In this document: in pieces, positions 6,926-17,015 of the stretch
Numbering within the stretch: position 1 is the stretch's first letter
Layout of the letters: every line of letters begins with the position of its first letter
Assembly (NCBI GenBank): GCA_026395685.1
Contig: JAPLYG010000002.1
Coordinates: forward strand, 1 to 33,630
DNA length: 33,630 bases
Reading direction: 5' to 3'
Origin: Candidatus Parcubacteria bacterium
GTDB taxonomy: Bacteria; Patescibacteriota; Patescibacteriia; CAIXNZ01
Notes under the pieces: generated by a model
Database searches by the model: none
What the model was told of the DNA's origin: nothing
What the model saw: only the letters and a program-made list of their open reading frames with translations
Translations under genes and position numbers: made by a program

Positions 6926-8518
6926 TTATTTTAACTTCCTTAAACTCCTGTGATATTTAATCACAAACCGATGCACTTCATCTCTACCCTTGATAAGTAA
7001 TTTAATCCCCGGCTGTCTCTGATCCAATTTCAAAGGCGCATCCTTATGCGGTAAATAAATTTCCTCTTCCCTTTTTGCTAAGGAACAGATATTAAGATCT
7101 AATTTTAATTCATGCAAAGCTTTCAAGGCGGCGTTTAATTGCCCCTTGCCACCATCAATAACAATCAAGTCTGGCAAATTCTTTTTTTCTTTAACTAAAC
7201 GATAATACCGGCGCAATACTATTTCAAATAACATAGCAAAGTCGTCTTGGGCATCCTTCCATCTAATCTTGAATTTGCGATAATTATTTTTTTCAAAACG
7301 GTCGTTAACCATCTGAATCATTGCTCCCACATTATATTTTCCCTGCAAAGTGGAAACATCAAAAAATTCAATCACTCTAGGCAAGGCTGACAATCCGAGT
7401 TTTTGCTGTAAATCCAAAATCCCGGGTTCCAGGCCCAAAGTGATTTCCAGATTATTTTTAACTAACTGTAATAATTCCAATTTCTCCCCCTTTTGCGGCA
7501 TTGCCAGATCTACCCTGGGCAAATAACCGGCAGTAAATTTGTCGGCCTTGGTTTGGCGCAGATATTGAGTGATTAAATTCTGCTCCTGCAATTTTTGGGG
7601 CAGGATAATTTCCCGCGGGATGAAATTGACTGAATAATATTGCTTGACAAAATCCTCGACTACGCCGGGATAATAAACGAATTGGAATTTATGGCGCGAA
7701 GTTATCACACCTTTATCAATATTAAATAACTGAAAATAAATTTTATTATTTACAATTAACCAATTCAAAACATCCTGGTCAAAATTCTTGGGCACATCAA
7801 TTTTCTGGCGTTCCTCTATTAATTTTACGGCTATAATCTGGTCACGGTAATTTTTTGCCAGTTCGTATTGCTGTTGAGCGGACGCTGAATTCATGCGCCG
7901 GCTTAAGTCGGCGATAATATCCCTTGTTTCGCCTTTTAAAAGTCTCTCAGCGTTTTTAATATTAGCCAGATAATCAGCTTCCGTGATAAAGCCCTGACAG
8001 GGTCCGCTGCAGCGACCAATATGATACTGTAAACAAACTTTTTTCGGCATTTTGTTGCAGGTGCGGATTTTAAAAATGTCACCCAGTGTTTTCAAAATCA
8101 AACGGCGGGCTGAACCCTCGGTATACGGGCCATAATATCTGCCGTGTTTTTCAATTTTACGCGCAGTGATTAAGCGCGGGAACTTCTCGTCTGTAACTTT
8201 AATATAGGCGTAACGGATATCGCCGCGCAGATCAATATTATATTTGGGCTGGTACTGGTGAATCAAGCTTTGTTCCAACAATAAAGCTTCCACTTCATTA
8301 TCAGTGGTGATAAATTCCACATCAGCGATATTTTTGACTAAAAGCCTTGTTTTGGGGTCCAGCTCTTTTTTCTGAAAATACTGGCTGATTCTTTTCTGCA
8401 AATCCTTAGCCTTGCCAACATAAATTACCTGGCTACTTTTGTCTTTATAAAGGTAACAGCCGGGTTTGTGGGGGAAAGTTAAATTTTTGCCTATTATCTT
8501 CATGTTCTTATTATACAT
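6926..8518 (-). CDS. uvrC: Excinuclease ABC subunit C, short form
   Basis: GIY-YIG start (PGCYLYKDKSSQVIYVGKAKDLQKRISQYF), UVR motif region, RNase H-like IDGGKGQLNAA; start may be 8503. Confidence 0.93.
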   Translation of the reverse strand: MYNKNMKIIGKNLTFPHKPGCYLYKDKSSQVIYVGKAKDLQKRISQYFQKKELDPKTRLLVKNIADVEFITTDNEVEALLLEQSLIHQYQPKYNIDLRGDIRYAYIKVTDEKFPRLITARKIEKHGRYYGPYTEGSARRLILKTLGDIFKIRTCNKMPKKVCLQYHIGRCSGPCQGFITEADYLANIKNAERLLKGETRDIIADLSRRMNSASAQQQYELAKNYRDQIIAVKLIEERQKIDVPKNFDQDVLNWLIVNNKIYFQLFNIDKGVITSRHKFQFVYYPGVVEDFVKQYYSVNFIPREIILPQKLQEQNLITQYLRQTKADKFTAGYLPRVDLAMPQKGEKLELLQLVKNNLEITLGLEPGILDLQQKLGLSALPRVIEFFDVSTLQGKYNVGAMIQMVNDRFEKNNYRKFKIRWKDAQDDFAMLFEIVLRRYYRLVKEKKNLPDLIVIDGGKGQLNAALKALHELKLDLNICSLAKREEEIYLPHKDAPLKLDQRQPGIKLLIKGRDEVHRFVIKYHRSLRKLK

Positions 8519-8530
8519 TATTTAATAAAG

Positions 8531-8614
8531 AAATCAGCATTGGGCGAATATTTGCCAGATTGAAATGTAGAGACGCGAGATCTCGCGTCTCTACAAAACA
8601 AACAATGCTGATTT
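8531..8614. repeat. Terminator-like stem AAATCAGCATTG/CAATGCTGATTT with a perfect palindrome in its loop
   Basis: 12-bp outer arms; inner 30-bp palindrome TGTAGAGACGCGAGA|TCTCGCGTCTCTACA at 8566-8595. Confidence 0.9.
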
Positions 8615-8615
8615 T

Positions 8616-11438
8616 TTATTTGAGAATTTTTTTCAGGAATTGTCCTGTATATGATCCTGGTGTTTTCGCCACCTGTTCCGGCGTGCCTTCAGCAATAACT
8701 TTACCACCTGCATCCCCGCCTTCAGGTCCTAGATCGATAATCCAGTCCGCGGTTTTAATCACATCAAGGTTATGCTCAATTACAATCACGGAATTGCCCT
8801 TATTCACTAAACGATTTAAAACTTCCAGCAATTTCCTAATATCTTCAAAATGCAAACCGGTGGTTGGTTCGTCCAGAATATAGAGAGTCTTGCCGGTCGG
8901 GCGCTTGCCCAGTTCAGCCGCCAATTTTATTCTCTGCGCTTCACCGCCTGATAATGTCGTGGCTGACTGGCCTAATTTAATATAACCCAAACCAACGTCC
9001 TGTAAAAGCTTCAACTTATCGGAAATCAAAGGTATATCATAGAAAAATTTATATGCCTCCTCAACTGACATGCTTAAAACATCAGCAATATTTTTACCTT
9101 TGTAATGAACTTCCAAAGTCTCGCGATTATAACGTTTGCCTTTGCATTTTTCACACTCTACATAAACATCAGGCAAAAAATGCATTTCAATTTTAATCAA
9201 ACCGTCGCCTTCGCAGTTTTCACAACGGCCGCCGCGGACATTAAAACTAAAGCGGCCGGGTTTATAGCCGCGAAACTTGGCATCAGGTGTCTGAGTAAAT
9301 AAATCGCGGATATCAGTAAAGACTTTAGTATAAGTCGCGGGATTGGAGCGCGGAGTTCTGCCAATAGGAGCCTGATCAATTATAATCGCCTTATCAATAA
9401 ACCCGGCGTTATTTAATTTTTCATGTTTGCCGGCTAATTCTTTGGAGTGATATAAACGTCTGGCTAATTCCGTATGCAAAGTATCATTAACTAAGGTTGA
9501 TTTGCCTGAACCGGATACGCCGGTCACGCAAGTCAAAACATGCAAAGGAAATTTAACCTTAACCTGCTTTAGGTTGTTTTCTCTGGCGCCAACTAATTCC
9601 AGATAATCTTCCCACTGGCGCCTTTTTTGGGGCGTTTCAATTTTTTTAAAACCATTTAAATATTGGGCGGTAATAGAGGCTTTAACCTTTTTAACTTCAG
9701 GCAAAGTGCCGGCGGCGATAACTTTACCGCCATGAATGCCGGCGCCCGGGCCTAAATCAACGAGATAATCTGCGCTTTCCATTGTTTCTTTGTCATGTTC
9801 CACCACAATCACGGTATTACCCAAATCACGTAAGAATTTTAAAGTCTCAATCAGCTTTTTATTATCACGCTGATGCAAACCGATGGAAGGTTCATCCAAA
9901 ATATATAAGACCCCTCGCAATTCCGAACCGATTTGCGTAGCCAAACGAATGCGTTGAGCTTCCCCGCCCGATAAGGTACCGGCTGAACGGCCAAGCGTCA
10001 AATAATCCAAACCGACATTAATCATAAACATTAGCCGGCTCTTGATTTCTTTTAAAATCTGACTGGCAATTTCAGCCTGCTTTTCTTTTAGCTTTAATTC
10101 ATCTATAAACTGATAACAATCCTTAATGGCAAGCTCCGTGACTTCATAAATATTAAAATTATCAATGGTTACAGCCAAACTTTCCGGTTTAAGACGCTGC
10201 CCATGGCACAACGGACACTCGCGCATTCTCATATAACGAGCCATGTCCATACGGCGATCTTCTGATTCTGTCTGCTTATATAATCGTTCCAGTTGCGGAA
10301 TCACACCTTCAAAATATCCCTGCCAGGAATATTCAGCCTCTGAACTGCGAGACTTGTATTCAAAATCTAATTTTTCAGTTGAACCGTGCAAAATAACGTC
10401 AATAACCTTGCGCGGCAATTTTTTAATCGGCATTTCGGGATCAAATTTATAATGTTTCGCCAATGTTTCCAGTTTTTGTCCCACAAAACCAAAAACCTGA
10501 TTTTTCCAGGGAGCAATACCGCCTTCCATCAGGGATAACTCGGGATTTGGAATGATTAAATCCTCGGCAAATTCCTGAATACCGCCCAAACCATGACATT
10601 CCACGCAAGCCCCATAAGGGGAATTAAAAGAAAACATGCGAGGCTGAATTTCTTCAAAATTAATGCCGCACTTTCCGCAGGCTAATTTGGTATTAAAAAA
10701 TATTTCCCGTTCACCTGCCTTAACAATTAAAATTCCCTCCTGTGATAAATCAAAAGCGGTTTCCAAAGAATCATACAACCGGCTTTTATTATCTACTGAT
10801 AATTTAAACATATCAACGACCACTTCAATTTCATGTTTTTCAAATTTAGCTAATTCAATTTTAGCGGGCAAGACATATTCTTTATTATTAACCCGGACCT
10901 TGGAATATCCCTGCTTAAATAAATTTTCAAATAATTTTTCGTAAGTGCCTTTTCTGCCGCGTACCAAAGAAGCCAAAATTTCAACTGATTTATCTTCGTA
11001 CTTTGGATAAATTTGGTCAAAAATGCTTTGTACATTCTGAGAAGATATTTCCTGGCCGCATTTGGGACAATGAGGCTGGCCAATGCGCGCAAAAAGCAAG
11101 CGTAAATAATCATAAACTTCAGTCACTGTGCCGACAGTAGAACGCGGATTTCTGGAAGTTGATTTTTGTTCAATGGAAATTGCCGGCGACAAACCTTTGA
11201 TGGAATCCACATCAGGCTTATTCATAATGCCCAAAAACTGCCTGGCATAAGCTGACAGACTTTCCACATAACGGCGCTGGCCTTCGGCATAAAGAGTATC
11301 AAACGCCAAAGACGATTTGCCTGAACCTGATAAACCGGTAATCACAATGAAATCATTAATCGGCAGATCCAGGTCAATGTTTTTTAAATTATGTTGTCTA
11401 GCGCCACGTATTTTTATAAACTCCTGGTTATTTTTCAT
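8616..11438 (-). CDS. uvrA: Excinuclease ABC subunit A
   Basis: Two ABC cassettes ([46 protein letters not shown]), Cys zinc modules, LSGGEAQRI twice. Confidence 0.97.
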   Translation of the reverse strand: MKNNQEFIKIRGARQHNLKNIDLDLPINDFIVITGLSGSGKSSLAFDTLYAEGQRRYVESLSAYARQFLGIMNKPDVDSIKGLSPAISIEQKSTSRNPRSTVGTVTEVYDYLRLLFARIGQPHCPKCGQEISSQNVQSIFDQIYPKYEDKSVEILASLVRGRKGTYEKLFENLFKQGYSKVRVNNKEYVLPAKIELAKFEKHEIEVVVDMFKLSVDNKSRLYDSLETAFDLSQEGILIVKAGEREIFFNTKLACGKCGINFEEIQPRMFSFNSPYGACVECHGLGGIQEFAEDLIIPNPELSLMEGGIAPWKNQVFGFVGQKLETLAKHYKFDPEMPIKKLPRKVIDVILHGSTEKLDFEYKSRSSEAEYSWQGYFEGVIPQLERLYKQTESEDRRMDMARYMRMRECPLCHGQRLKPESLAVTIDNFNIYEVTELAIKDCYQFIDELKLKEKQAEIASQILKEIKSRLMFMINVGLDYLTLGRSAGTLSGGEAQRIRLATQIGSELRGVLYILDEPSIGLHQRDNKKLIETLKFLRDLGNTVIVVEHDKETMESADYLVDLGPGAGIHGGKVIAAGTLPEVKKVKASITAQYLNGFKKIETPQKRRQWEDYLELVGARENNLKQVKVKFPLHVLTCVTGVSGSGKSTLVNDTLHTELARRLYHSKELAGKHEKLNNAGFIDKAIIIDQAPIGRTPRSNPATYTKVFTDIRDLFTQTPDAKFRGYKPGRFSFNVRGGRCENCEGDGLIKIEMHFLPDVYVECEKCKGKRYNRETLEVHYKGKNIADVLSMSVEEAYKFFYDIPLISDKLKLLQDVGLGYIKLGQSATTLSGGEAQRIKLAAELGKRPTGKTLYILDEPTTGLHFEDIRKLLEVLNRLVNKGNSVIVIEHNLDVIKTADWIIDLGPEGGDAGGKVIAEGTPEQVAKTPGSYTGQFLKKILK

Positions 11439-11611
11439 AAATCGTTTAATAAATTCTAAAGTATAAAGTCTAAGGTCTAATTTTTTGAATTATCTATTTA
11501 ATAAATTTTCCAAAAATTAGCCTTTAGCCTTAAAAAATTTATCCCCAATTGAAAAAAGCCGAGGTATTTCAAGTAACCCTGCCCTTCCCCTTATCTTTAG
11601 TTATCATCATT

Positions 11612-11640
11612 ATGATATACCCAAAAATCCCAATTGTCAA
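11612..11640 (-). promoter_or_regulatory. Promoter TTGACA-N17-TATCAT
   Basis: Upstream of uvrA. Confidence 0.5.
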
Positions 11641-11657
11641 AGCTGTTAAAATATAAA

Positions 11658-11690
11658 AGCCCCGGCCAATTTAGGCGAGGGGCTTGATAA
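11658..11690 (-). terminator. Terminator downstream of the ABC exporter gene
   Basis: AAGCCCC...GGGGCTT. Confidence 0.65.
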
Positions 11691-11692
11691 TT

Positions 11693-13453
11693 TCAGATTT
11701 GTTCGAGCTTTTGCCGAAGCTCCTGTTCTTTTTGCCAGAAGTTGAGATAAACCCCGGGCTTGGCAATCAATTCTTCGTGTGTGCCGGTCTGGCTGATCTT
11801 GCCATTATCCATGACAATAATTTGATCGGCTGACATAGTGATAGCGCTAAAGTCGTGGGAAATAATGACTGCTGTTCGGCCGGCAATCAATTGACGCAAA
11901 GCGCTTAAGACTTCAAATTTGGTCTGGGCATCAAGCGAGCTGGTGGCTTCATCCAGAAGCATAATCTTGGGATTGCGTAAAAAGGCGCGCGCAATCGCCA
12001 GACGCTGAACCTGTCCGCCGGACAATTTCACGCCCCGCTCGCCCACCTCAGTGTAATAACCCTTTGGTAAGGCTTCAATAAAATCATGCGCATTGGCCAG
12101 TCTGGACGCAGCCATGACTTCATCAAACGTGGCATCCGGTTTGCCGTAGCGGATATTAAAAAGAATACTTTCATTAAAGAGAATCGGATCCTGGGGTACC
12201 ACCGCCATTTGACGCCGGATGCAATGGCGATTGATACTATTGGCATCAAGACCGTCAAAAAGAATCTGGCCCTGAATATGGTTGTACAAGCGCAGAATCA
12301 GATTGTAGATCGTGGTTTTGCCTGAGCCTGTTTCTCCAAAAATTGCCAAAATTTTTCCGGCTTTGAGCTTGAAACTGATATTGCGCAAAATATCGCCTTC
12401 CCGGTCAGGGTAAGTAAAAGCAACATTACGGAATTCAATGCCGCCGTGAAGTTCGACATCCCTGGCATCAGGATTATCTTTCTCCTTTTCCATCTGGCGC
12501 AATTGGGCAGCATCTTCGAGATTAACAGAACGCTGGCGGATGTTATTCATATCATTAGCCAGAGTCTGCAAGGGGAAGATAACCATGCCAAAATAGGAAA
12601 CCAGCATAACCAGATCACCGGCCGTAATCTCCTGCTGTTTCAACAAATAGATGGAGTACAAAAGGATCAACAACCGGCTATAACGCATCAGACTGCTTTC
12701 GAGCAACCCGCGCTGGATTAAAATCCATTTGTTTTTTTTAACACGCTGATAGAGCATATCCCAGGATTGCTGAAAGCTTTGGGTATCCTGCTCCTCGCCG
12801 TTATTAGCCTTGACCGCAAAGATATTGGCAATAGAGTCGCCCAGATCACCAAAAACTTTTTTATATGATTCATTCACTTCGCGCTGATTCTCCACAATGT
12901 CTTTGAGACGGAAATTGAAAATCAGGGTAAAGTAAATAATCACTGTCAGCAGCAATAATGTTGCGATTTGCCAATTATTGAAATACATAATAATCAGCGC
13001 AATGATCATTTGCAGCAGCAAGGGAAAAAAACCGTAAATCAAAAATCTGAATATCGTGCTGATAGCGTCAGACGCCCGCTGGACTATCTGATGGATGGCT
13101 CCGCTTTTCTGCTTGTAATGATAATCAATGGGCAGATCCAACACATGATCGGAAAGATCAAGCGCCAGGTCCTGCTGGGTCTTATGCTCCAGCACCTCTG
13201 AATAATATCCATTGACGCGATAAAATATCAGGCCAAAAGTAAAGATGCCAAAAGTCACCAAAGCCATACTTTGCAGACTCAAATCCCAGATTACTTTCTT
13301 TCCCTGGACCGAGTTAATCATTTGGCCTAAAAGGAAAGGAACCGTGGATTCCAAGACTGCTAACAAGACAACAGACAGAATTAAAATACCCAAAGGATTG
13401 CGATAATTACGCAGATATTGCCAGGCAAAAAGCATTCTTTCTTTAAAGGACAT
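11693..13453 (-). CDS. ABC exporter (fused TMD-NBD)
   Basis: Walker A GETGSGKTT, signature LSGGQVQRLAIARA, Walker B IMLLDEATSSLD. Confidence 0.95.
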   Translation of the reverse strand: MSFKERMLFAWQYLRNYRNPLGILILSVVLLAVLESTVPFLLGQMINSVQGKKVIWDLSLQSMALVTFGIFTFGLIFYRVNGYYSEVLEHKTQQDLALDLSDHVLDLPIDYHYKQKSGAIHQIVQRASDAISTIFRFLIYGFFPLLLQMIIALIIMYFNNWQIATLLLLTVIIYFTLIFNFRLKDIVENQREVNESYKKVFGDLGDSIANIFAVKANNGEEQDTQSFQQSWDMLYQRVKKNKWILIQRGLLESSLMRYSRLLILLYSIYLLKQQEITAGDLVMLVSYFGMVIFPLQTLANDMNNIRQRSVNLEDAAQLRQMEKEKDNPDARDVELHGGIEFRNVAFTYPDREGDILRNISFKLKAGKILAIFGETGSGKTTIYNLILRLYNHIQGQILFDGLDANSINRHCIRRQMAVVPQDPILFNESILFNIRYGKPDATFDEVMAASRLANAHDFIEALPKGYYTEVGERGVKLSGGQVQRLAIARAFLRNPKIMLLDEATSSLDAQTKFEVLSALRQLIAGRTAVIISHDFSAITMSADQIIVMDNGKISQTGTHEELIAKPGVYLNFWQKEQELRQKLEQI

Positions 13454-13488
13454 ACCACACCTCCGAGTTTGACATTCAGCAACAGTTA

Positions 13489-13517
13489 ATTTTAGCGCCT
13501 TTTTACTGATTTGTCAA
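13489..13517 (-). promoter_or_regulatory. Promoter TTGACA-N17-TAAAAT
   Basis: Upstream of the ABC exporter gene. Confidence 0.65.
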
Positions 13518-13578
13518 CCTTATACTAGTACTTAAAACTTTAGCCAATATTCTACTAAATCCATACATAGGACGACTA

Positions 13579-13607
13579 TTGACAAGGGATACTTATTATG
13601 ATAGAAT
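13579..13607 (+). promoter_or_regulatory. Promoter TTGACA-N17-TAGAAT
   Basis: Upstream of 13665. Confidence 0.65.
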
Positions 13608-13664
13608 AATATAATGCTGAAGCCGAAACAGGCATAAAGTACATTTCATAACAAGAGGTAAAAC

Positions 13665-14288
13665 ATGGAACACGCACGCGTACTAGTGTCATATGGTGCC
13701 GAGATGTCTGCACAAACTGAAAACAACACCATGGACAATACGGCAGAAGGACAAGCGCAAAAACCCAAGCAGTATTTTTATCGAATCTGCTTCCAGGACA
13801 TGCGCACTAAAGGCGACCATAAACTGGATATTCCAGCTGATGATACAAATGAAGCATTGGAAAAAGCAGAAAAGCTGCTCCAAAAAAAAGATGCTAATCC
13901 CGATACCATCAAAATTTATACTTCGGAAGAATATCGTCTGCTGGGGCAGATGGCCACATTCTATGTTTATTACTCTCATTACGAGGGTGAACGTTTCTGT
14001 AGAATCACCATCCCTTTGGACAGCAATTATAACCAAATGCAGCAAAAAGCTCGGACAGAGCTTTTCAAGCGCCTGGGCAAAATGCCGACCAGAGTTGTGG
14101 ATGAAAAACAGTTCAAACGTCTCCATGCGCCCAGAAACAACCGCTATCGATTCTTTTTCCATACAATCGACAAGCTGTTTATACGCAATGTTAAATCAGT
14201 GATCATCGAAGCCCCAAACGCTATCGAGGCCGTAATCCTTTTCCGCCAGAAATACGGACGCCAGCCAATCAGCTGGGAATACGCCTAA
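13665..14288 (+). CDS. Hypothetical protein, possibly three repeated alpha/beta units
   Basis: RBS plus promoter plus terminator; recurring aromatic-beta-alpha blocks. Confidence 0.7.
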   Translation: MEHARVLVSYGAEMSAQTENNTMDNTAEGQAQKPKQYFYRICFQDMRTKGDHKLDIPADDTNEALEKAEKLLQKKDANPDTIKIYTSEEYRLLGQMATFYVYYSHYEGERFCRITIPLDSNYNQMQQKARTELFKRLGKMPTRVVDEKQFKRLHAPRNNRYRFFFHTIDKLFIRNVKSVIIEAPNAIEAVILFRQKYGRQPISWEYA

Positions 14289-14308
14289 TCTAAAACTAAC
14301 TTCTCAAC

Positions 14309-14337
14309 GAGGGAGCCACACGGCCCCCTTTTTTTTT
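14309..14337 (+). terminator. Terminator
   Basis: GGGAGCC-acac-GGCCCCC followed by T8. Confidence 0.65.
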
Positions 14338-14376
14338 GATAAAAAAATAAAAGGAGCCCTTGCGAGCTCCTTATTC

Positions 14377-14577
14377 TTATTTCGAAGGAATAAATCCTCT
14401 ATGGAAAAAACAATTGGGGCAGCAGAAGGCGTGTCCTTCATCTCCGCCCGAATATGTTTGCCGATACTCGAGTTTTTTGTGGCAGTTGGGACAATAATCC
14501 TTTCTGCGCCAAAGCCACTTTGCCCCATCATAAAGCAAACAAACCATCAAACAAATAAGCACAGTTTTCAAAGTCAT
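14377..14577 (-). CDS. Small membrane-anchored zinc-ribbon protein
   Basis: Hydrophobic N-terminus, CPNC...CCPNC; AAGGAGGTCAATG start. Confidence 0.65.
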   Translation of the reverse strand: MTLKTVLICLMVCLLYDGAKWLWRRKDYCPNCHKKLEYRQTYSGGDEGHAFCCPNCFFHRGFIPSK

Positions 14578-14597
14578 TGACCTCCTTAAATTCTGGT

Positions 14598-14807
14598 TTA
14601 AAACTTAATCGTTTGCACCAATTCATCGGTATTGGCATCACGAATCTGCAAGTCCTTTTTGCCGCCGGGGACAACGCCTTCTTCGTGAAGAAAATCAGTG
14701 AGTGCCAAAGCGCGCCTGAGCACCTCAGTCTGGGGAATTCGTTGCTCTTTGGCAAGACGTGAAATCTCAGCTGAGGCCTCCCTGGTAAACTCTACTTTCC
14801 ACGGCAT
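14598..14807 (-). CDS. Small ribbon-helix-helix-like protein
   Basis: MPWKVEFTREASAEISRLAKEQRIPQTEVLRRAL; RBS AAGGAGGG. Confidence 0.6.
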   Translation of the reverse strand: MPWKVEFTREASAEISRLAKEQRIPQTEVLRRALALTDFLHEEGVVPGGKKDLQIRDANTDELVQTIKF

Positions 14808-14826
14808 GTTAATCCCTCCTTGTTTG

Positions 14827-15024
14827 TCAGGGCATAACCACCTGTTTGATGACTTTACCCTTTACAGTTATGGACAGGTTATTATCACCTTGCGCTTCTT
14901 TGATCTGGCAATAAAGCCGAACCGCACGATTCAAAATAGTTTTTTTCGAATCACCTGCTTCTGTGGCGATTCGTTGTAAGACTGAAAATTGGCGATCCGG
15001 CATAACTACAGTATATCTTGGCAT
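14827..15024 (-). CDS. Small ribbon-helix-helix-like protein
   Basis: MPRYTVVMPDRQFSVLQRIATEAGDSKKTILNRAVRLY; start moved to 15024 after a G-rich RBS. Confidence 0.6.
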   Translation of the reverse strand: MPRYTVVMPDRQFSVLQRIATEAGDSKKTILNRAVRLYCQIKEAQGDNNLSITVKGKVIKQVVMP

Positions 15025-15085
15025 AACGCCCCCCCTTATTTCAGAGTATATAAAACAATAACAGAAAAATCTAGAAAGGTCAAGG

Positions 15086-15171
15086 GCGAAAACGGCCATT
15101 TGTAAAACAAATGTAGCCCAGCCCTTCGCGAAGGGCTGGGCTACAAAATTATTTATTTTGGCCGTTTTCGC
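15086..15171. repeat. Nested inverted repeat: GCGAAAACGGCCA/TGGCCGTTTTCGC stem with a perfect palindrome in the loop
   Basis: 13-bp outer arms; inner hairpin ATTTGTaaaACAAAT (15098-15112); 34-bp palindrome TGTAGCCCAGCCCTTCG|CGAAGGGCTGGGCTACA (15112-15145). Confidence 0.93.
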
Positions 15172-15173
15172 AT

Positions 15174-16961
15174 TTATTTTTTTTCCTGCAAATGTTTTTG
15201 CTGCGTCTGCCATAAATCACGGTAAATTCCCGCTTGTGATACTAATTTATGATGCTTACCCCGTTGTACGATTTTACCTTTATCCAAAACAATGATTTGG
15301 TCGGCTGACTGAGTAATGGCGGAAAAATCATGAGTAATAATAATAGTCGTACGATCTTTAATTAAATGCTGCAGCGCGTCTAAAACTGCAAATTTTGTTT
15401 TTTGATCTAAAGAAGTTGTGGCTTCATCAAGGATTAAAATTTTAGGATTTCTTAATGCCGCTCTAGCAATAGCAATGCGCTGAACTTGCCCGCCTGATAA
15501 TTTTACTCCGCGTTCACCCACTTTAGTTTTATAACCATTAGGTAAAGCACTTATAAAAACGTGGGCGTTGGCGATTTTGGCTGCGCTAATAACTTCTTGC
15601 ATGGTCGCATTTTGCTTGCCGTATTTGATATTATCCAAAATTGATTCGTTAAACAAAGACGGATCTTGCGGAACAACCGCAATCTGCGAGCGCAAAGATT
15701 GTCTGGCGACTTTTCTGGAATCAATCCCGTCGTAAAATATCTGACCCGAATCCGTTTCGTATAACCGTAAAAGTAAATTATAAGCGGTGGTTTTGCCAGA
15801 GCCTGTTTCGCCGAAAATAGCCAAAGTCTGACCGCCAGGAACTTTAAAACTGACATTTTGTAAAATCCCCTGATTCCTTTCCGGGTATTTAAAAGAAACA
15901 TTTTTAAATTCTAATTCACCTTTTAAATCCTTAATATCCTCCTGAGCCTGTCCGGATTCTTCCGGTGCTTCCTTAAGCATTTCCCGGGCATCGCCGATGT
16001 CAACAATCATTCTTTTCATTTGCCGGTACTGGTTGGTTAAAGACCATAATGGACGATAAATAATTTCCGTATAAAGCAGAAAGCTGACAAAATCTCCGAC
16101 CGAGATTATATTTTGCTCTAAAAAATATGCGCCTAATATTACCGTTAAGAGAATGCCTGTCCAGGAAATTAGGCCCTGTCCCAGACTAACCTGCGTCCAC
16201 AGCTTCATTGACTGATTAGTTGCAGCAATGACAGATTTATATTCTTTTTCAACTCGCTTAATTTCATATTTTTCAGTCGTATTTGTCTTAACCGTGAAAA
16301 TATTAGCCAAAAAATCGCCGATATTGCCGAACAACTTATTATATCTTGCATTGACTTCTTTTCTGATAACCAGTATCTTCTTCATCCGGAAAGTTGTTGC
16401 GAAGATTAAAAAAACAATGATAGCTACCATATTAATCAATGACAAGCGCCAATCCAGTTTGAACATTATTAGTAAGGAAACAATTATATTCAGGATGTTG
16501 CCGGCAAAATTGAATAATAGGCTGTCAAATATCATGGTTATAGAACTGGTTGCCCGATCTATTTTTTTGAAAGATTCACCCGGCTTTTGATCATAAAAAT
16601 ATTTTACCGGCAAATAAAGAATGCGGGAGACTATATCATTGGCAAAATCTTTTTCAATCATTACTTCAATCCAAACAATCAGGCGGGTGGTCACGCGGCG
16701 GGCAAACACCATTATAATAACTAATACAGACCATAACAATAATAATCCGGGAAGACTGAGATTAAAAATAATTTGCTTGCCCAGAAAAGAATCAATCATC
16801 CGGCCATAGAGATAAGGAGAAATTGATTCACCCAAGCTGATAAATAACGTCACCGCAAGAAGAATATAAAAAGGCCTGCTGTATTTTCGTACATAGGTCC
16901 AAATGAATCTCAGAATATCTGATACTTTATACTTTTTATCTTTTTTGTTTTTGTTCTCCAT
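15174..16961 (-). CDS. ABC exporter (fused TMD-NBD), paralogue of 11693-13453
   Basis: GETGSGKTTAYNLLLRLY, LSGGQVQRIAIARAALRNPKILILDEATTSLD. Confidence 0.95.
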   Translation of the reverse strand: MENKNKKDKKYKVSDILRFIWTYVRKYSRPFYILLAVTLFISLGESISPYLYGRMIDSFLGKQIIFNLSLPGLLLLWSVLVIIMVFARRVTTRLIVWIEVMIEKDFANDIVSRILYLPVKYFYDQKPGESFKKIDRATSSITMIFDSLLFNFAGNILNIIVSLLIMFKLDWRLSLINMVAIIVFLIFATTFRMKKILVIRKEVNARYNKLFGNIGDFLANIFTVKTNTTEKYEIKRVEKEYKSVIAATNQSMKLWTQVSLGQGLISWTGILLTVILGAYFLEQNIISVGDFVSFLLYTEIIYRPLWSLTNQYRQMKRMIVDIGDAREMLKEAPEESGQAQEDIKDLKGELEFKNVSFKYPERNQGILQNVSFKVPGGQTLAIFGETGSGKTTAYNLLLRLYETDSGQIFYDGIDSRKVARQSLRSQIAVVPQDPSLFNESILDNIKYGKQNATMQEVISAAKIANAHVFISALPNGYKTKVGERGVKLSGGQVQRIAIARAALRNPKILILDEATTSLDQKTKFAVLDALQHLIKDRTTIIITHDFSAITQSADQIIVLDKGKIVQRGKHHKLVSQAGIYRDLWQTQQKHLQEKK

Positions 16962-17015
16962 GAGAGAGATTTAATACTTGTATTATAGCATATTTAAGCA
17001 AAGATTATAAGGACG

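Noticed and set aside
13689-14162. 157-aa minus ORF antisense to 13665-14288
   Set aside because: The plus-strand gene has promoter, RBS and terminator; the antisense frame has none
14304-14531. 75-aa minus ORF overlapping the zinc-ribbon gene
   Set aside because: 14377-14577 in another frame has a good RBS and CxxC motifs; this one is likely a shadow ORF
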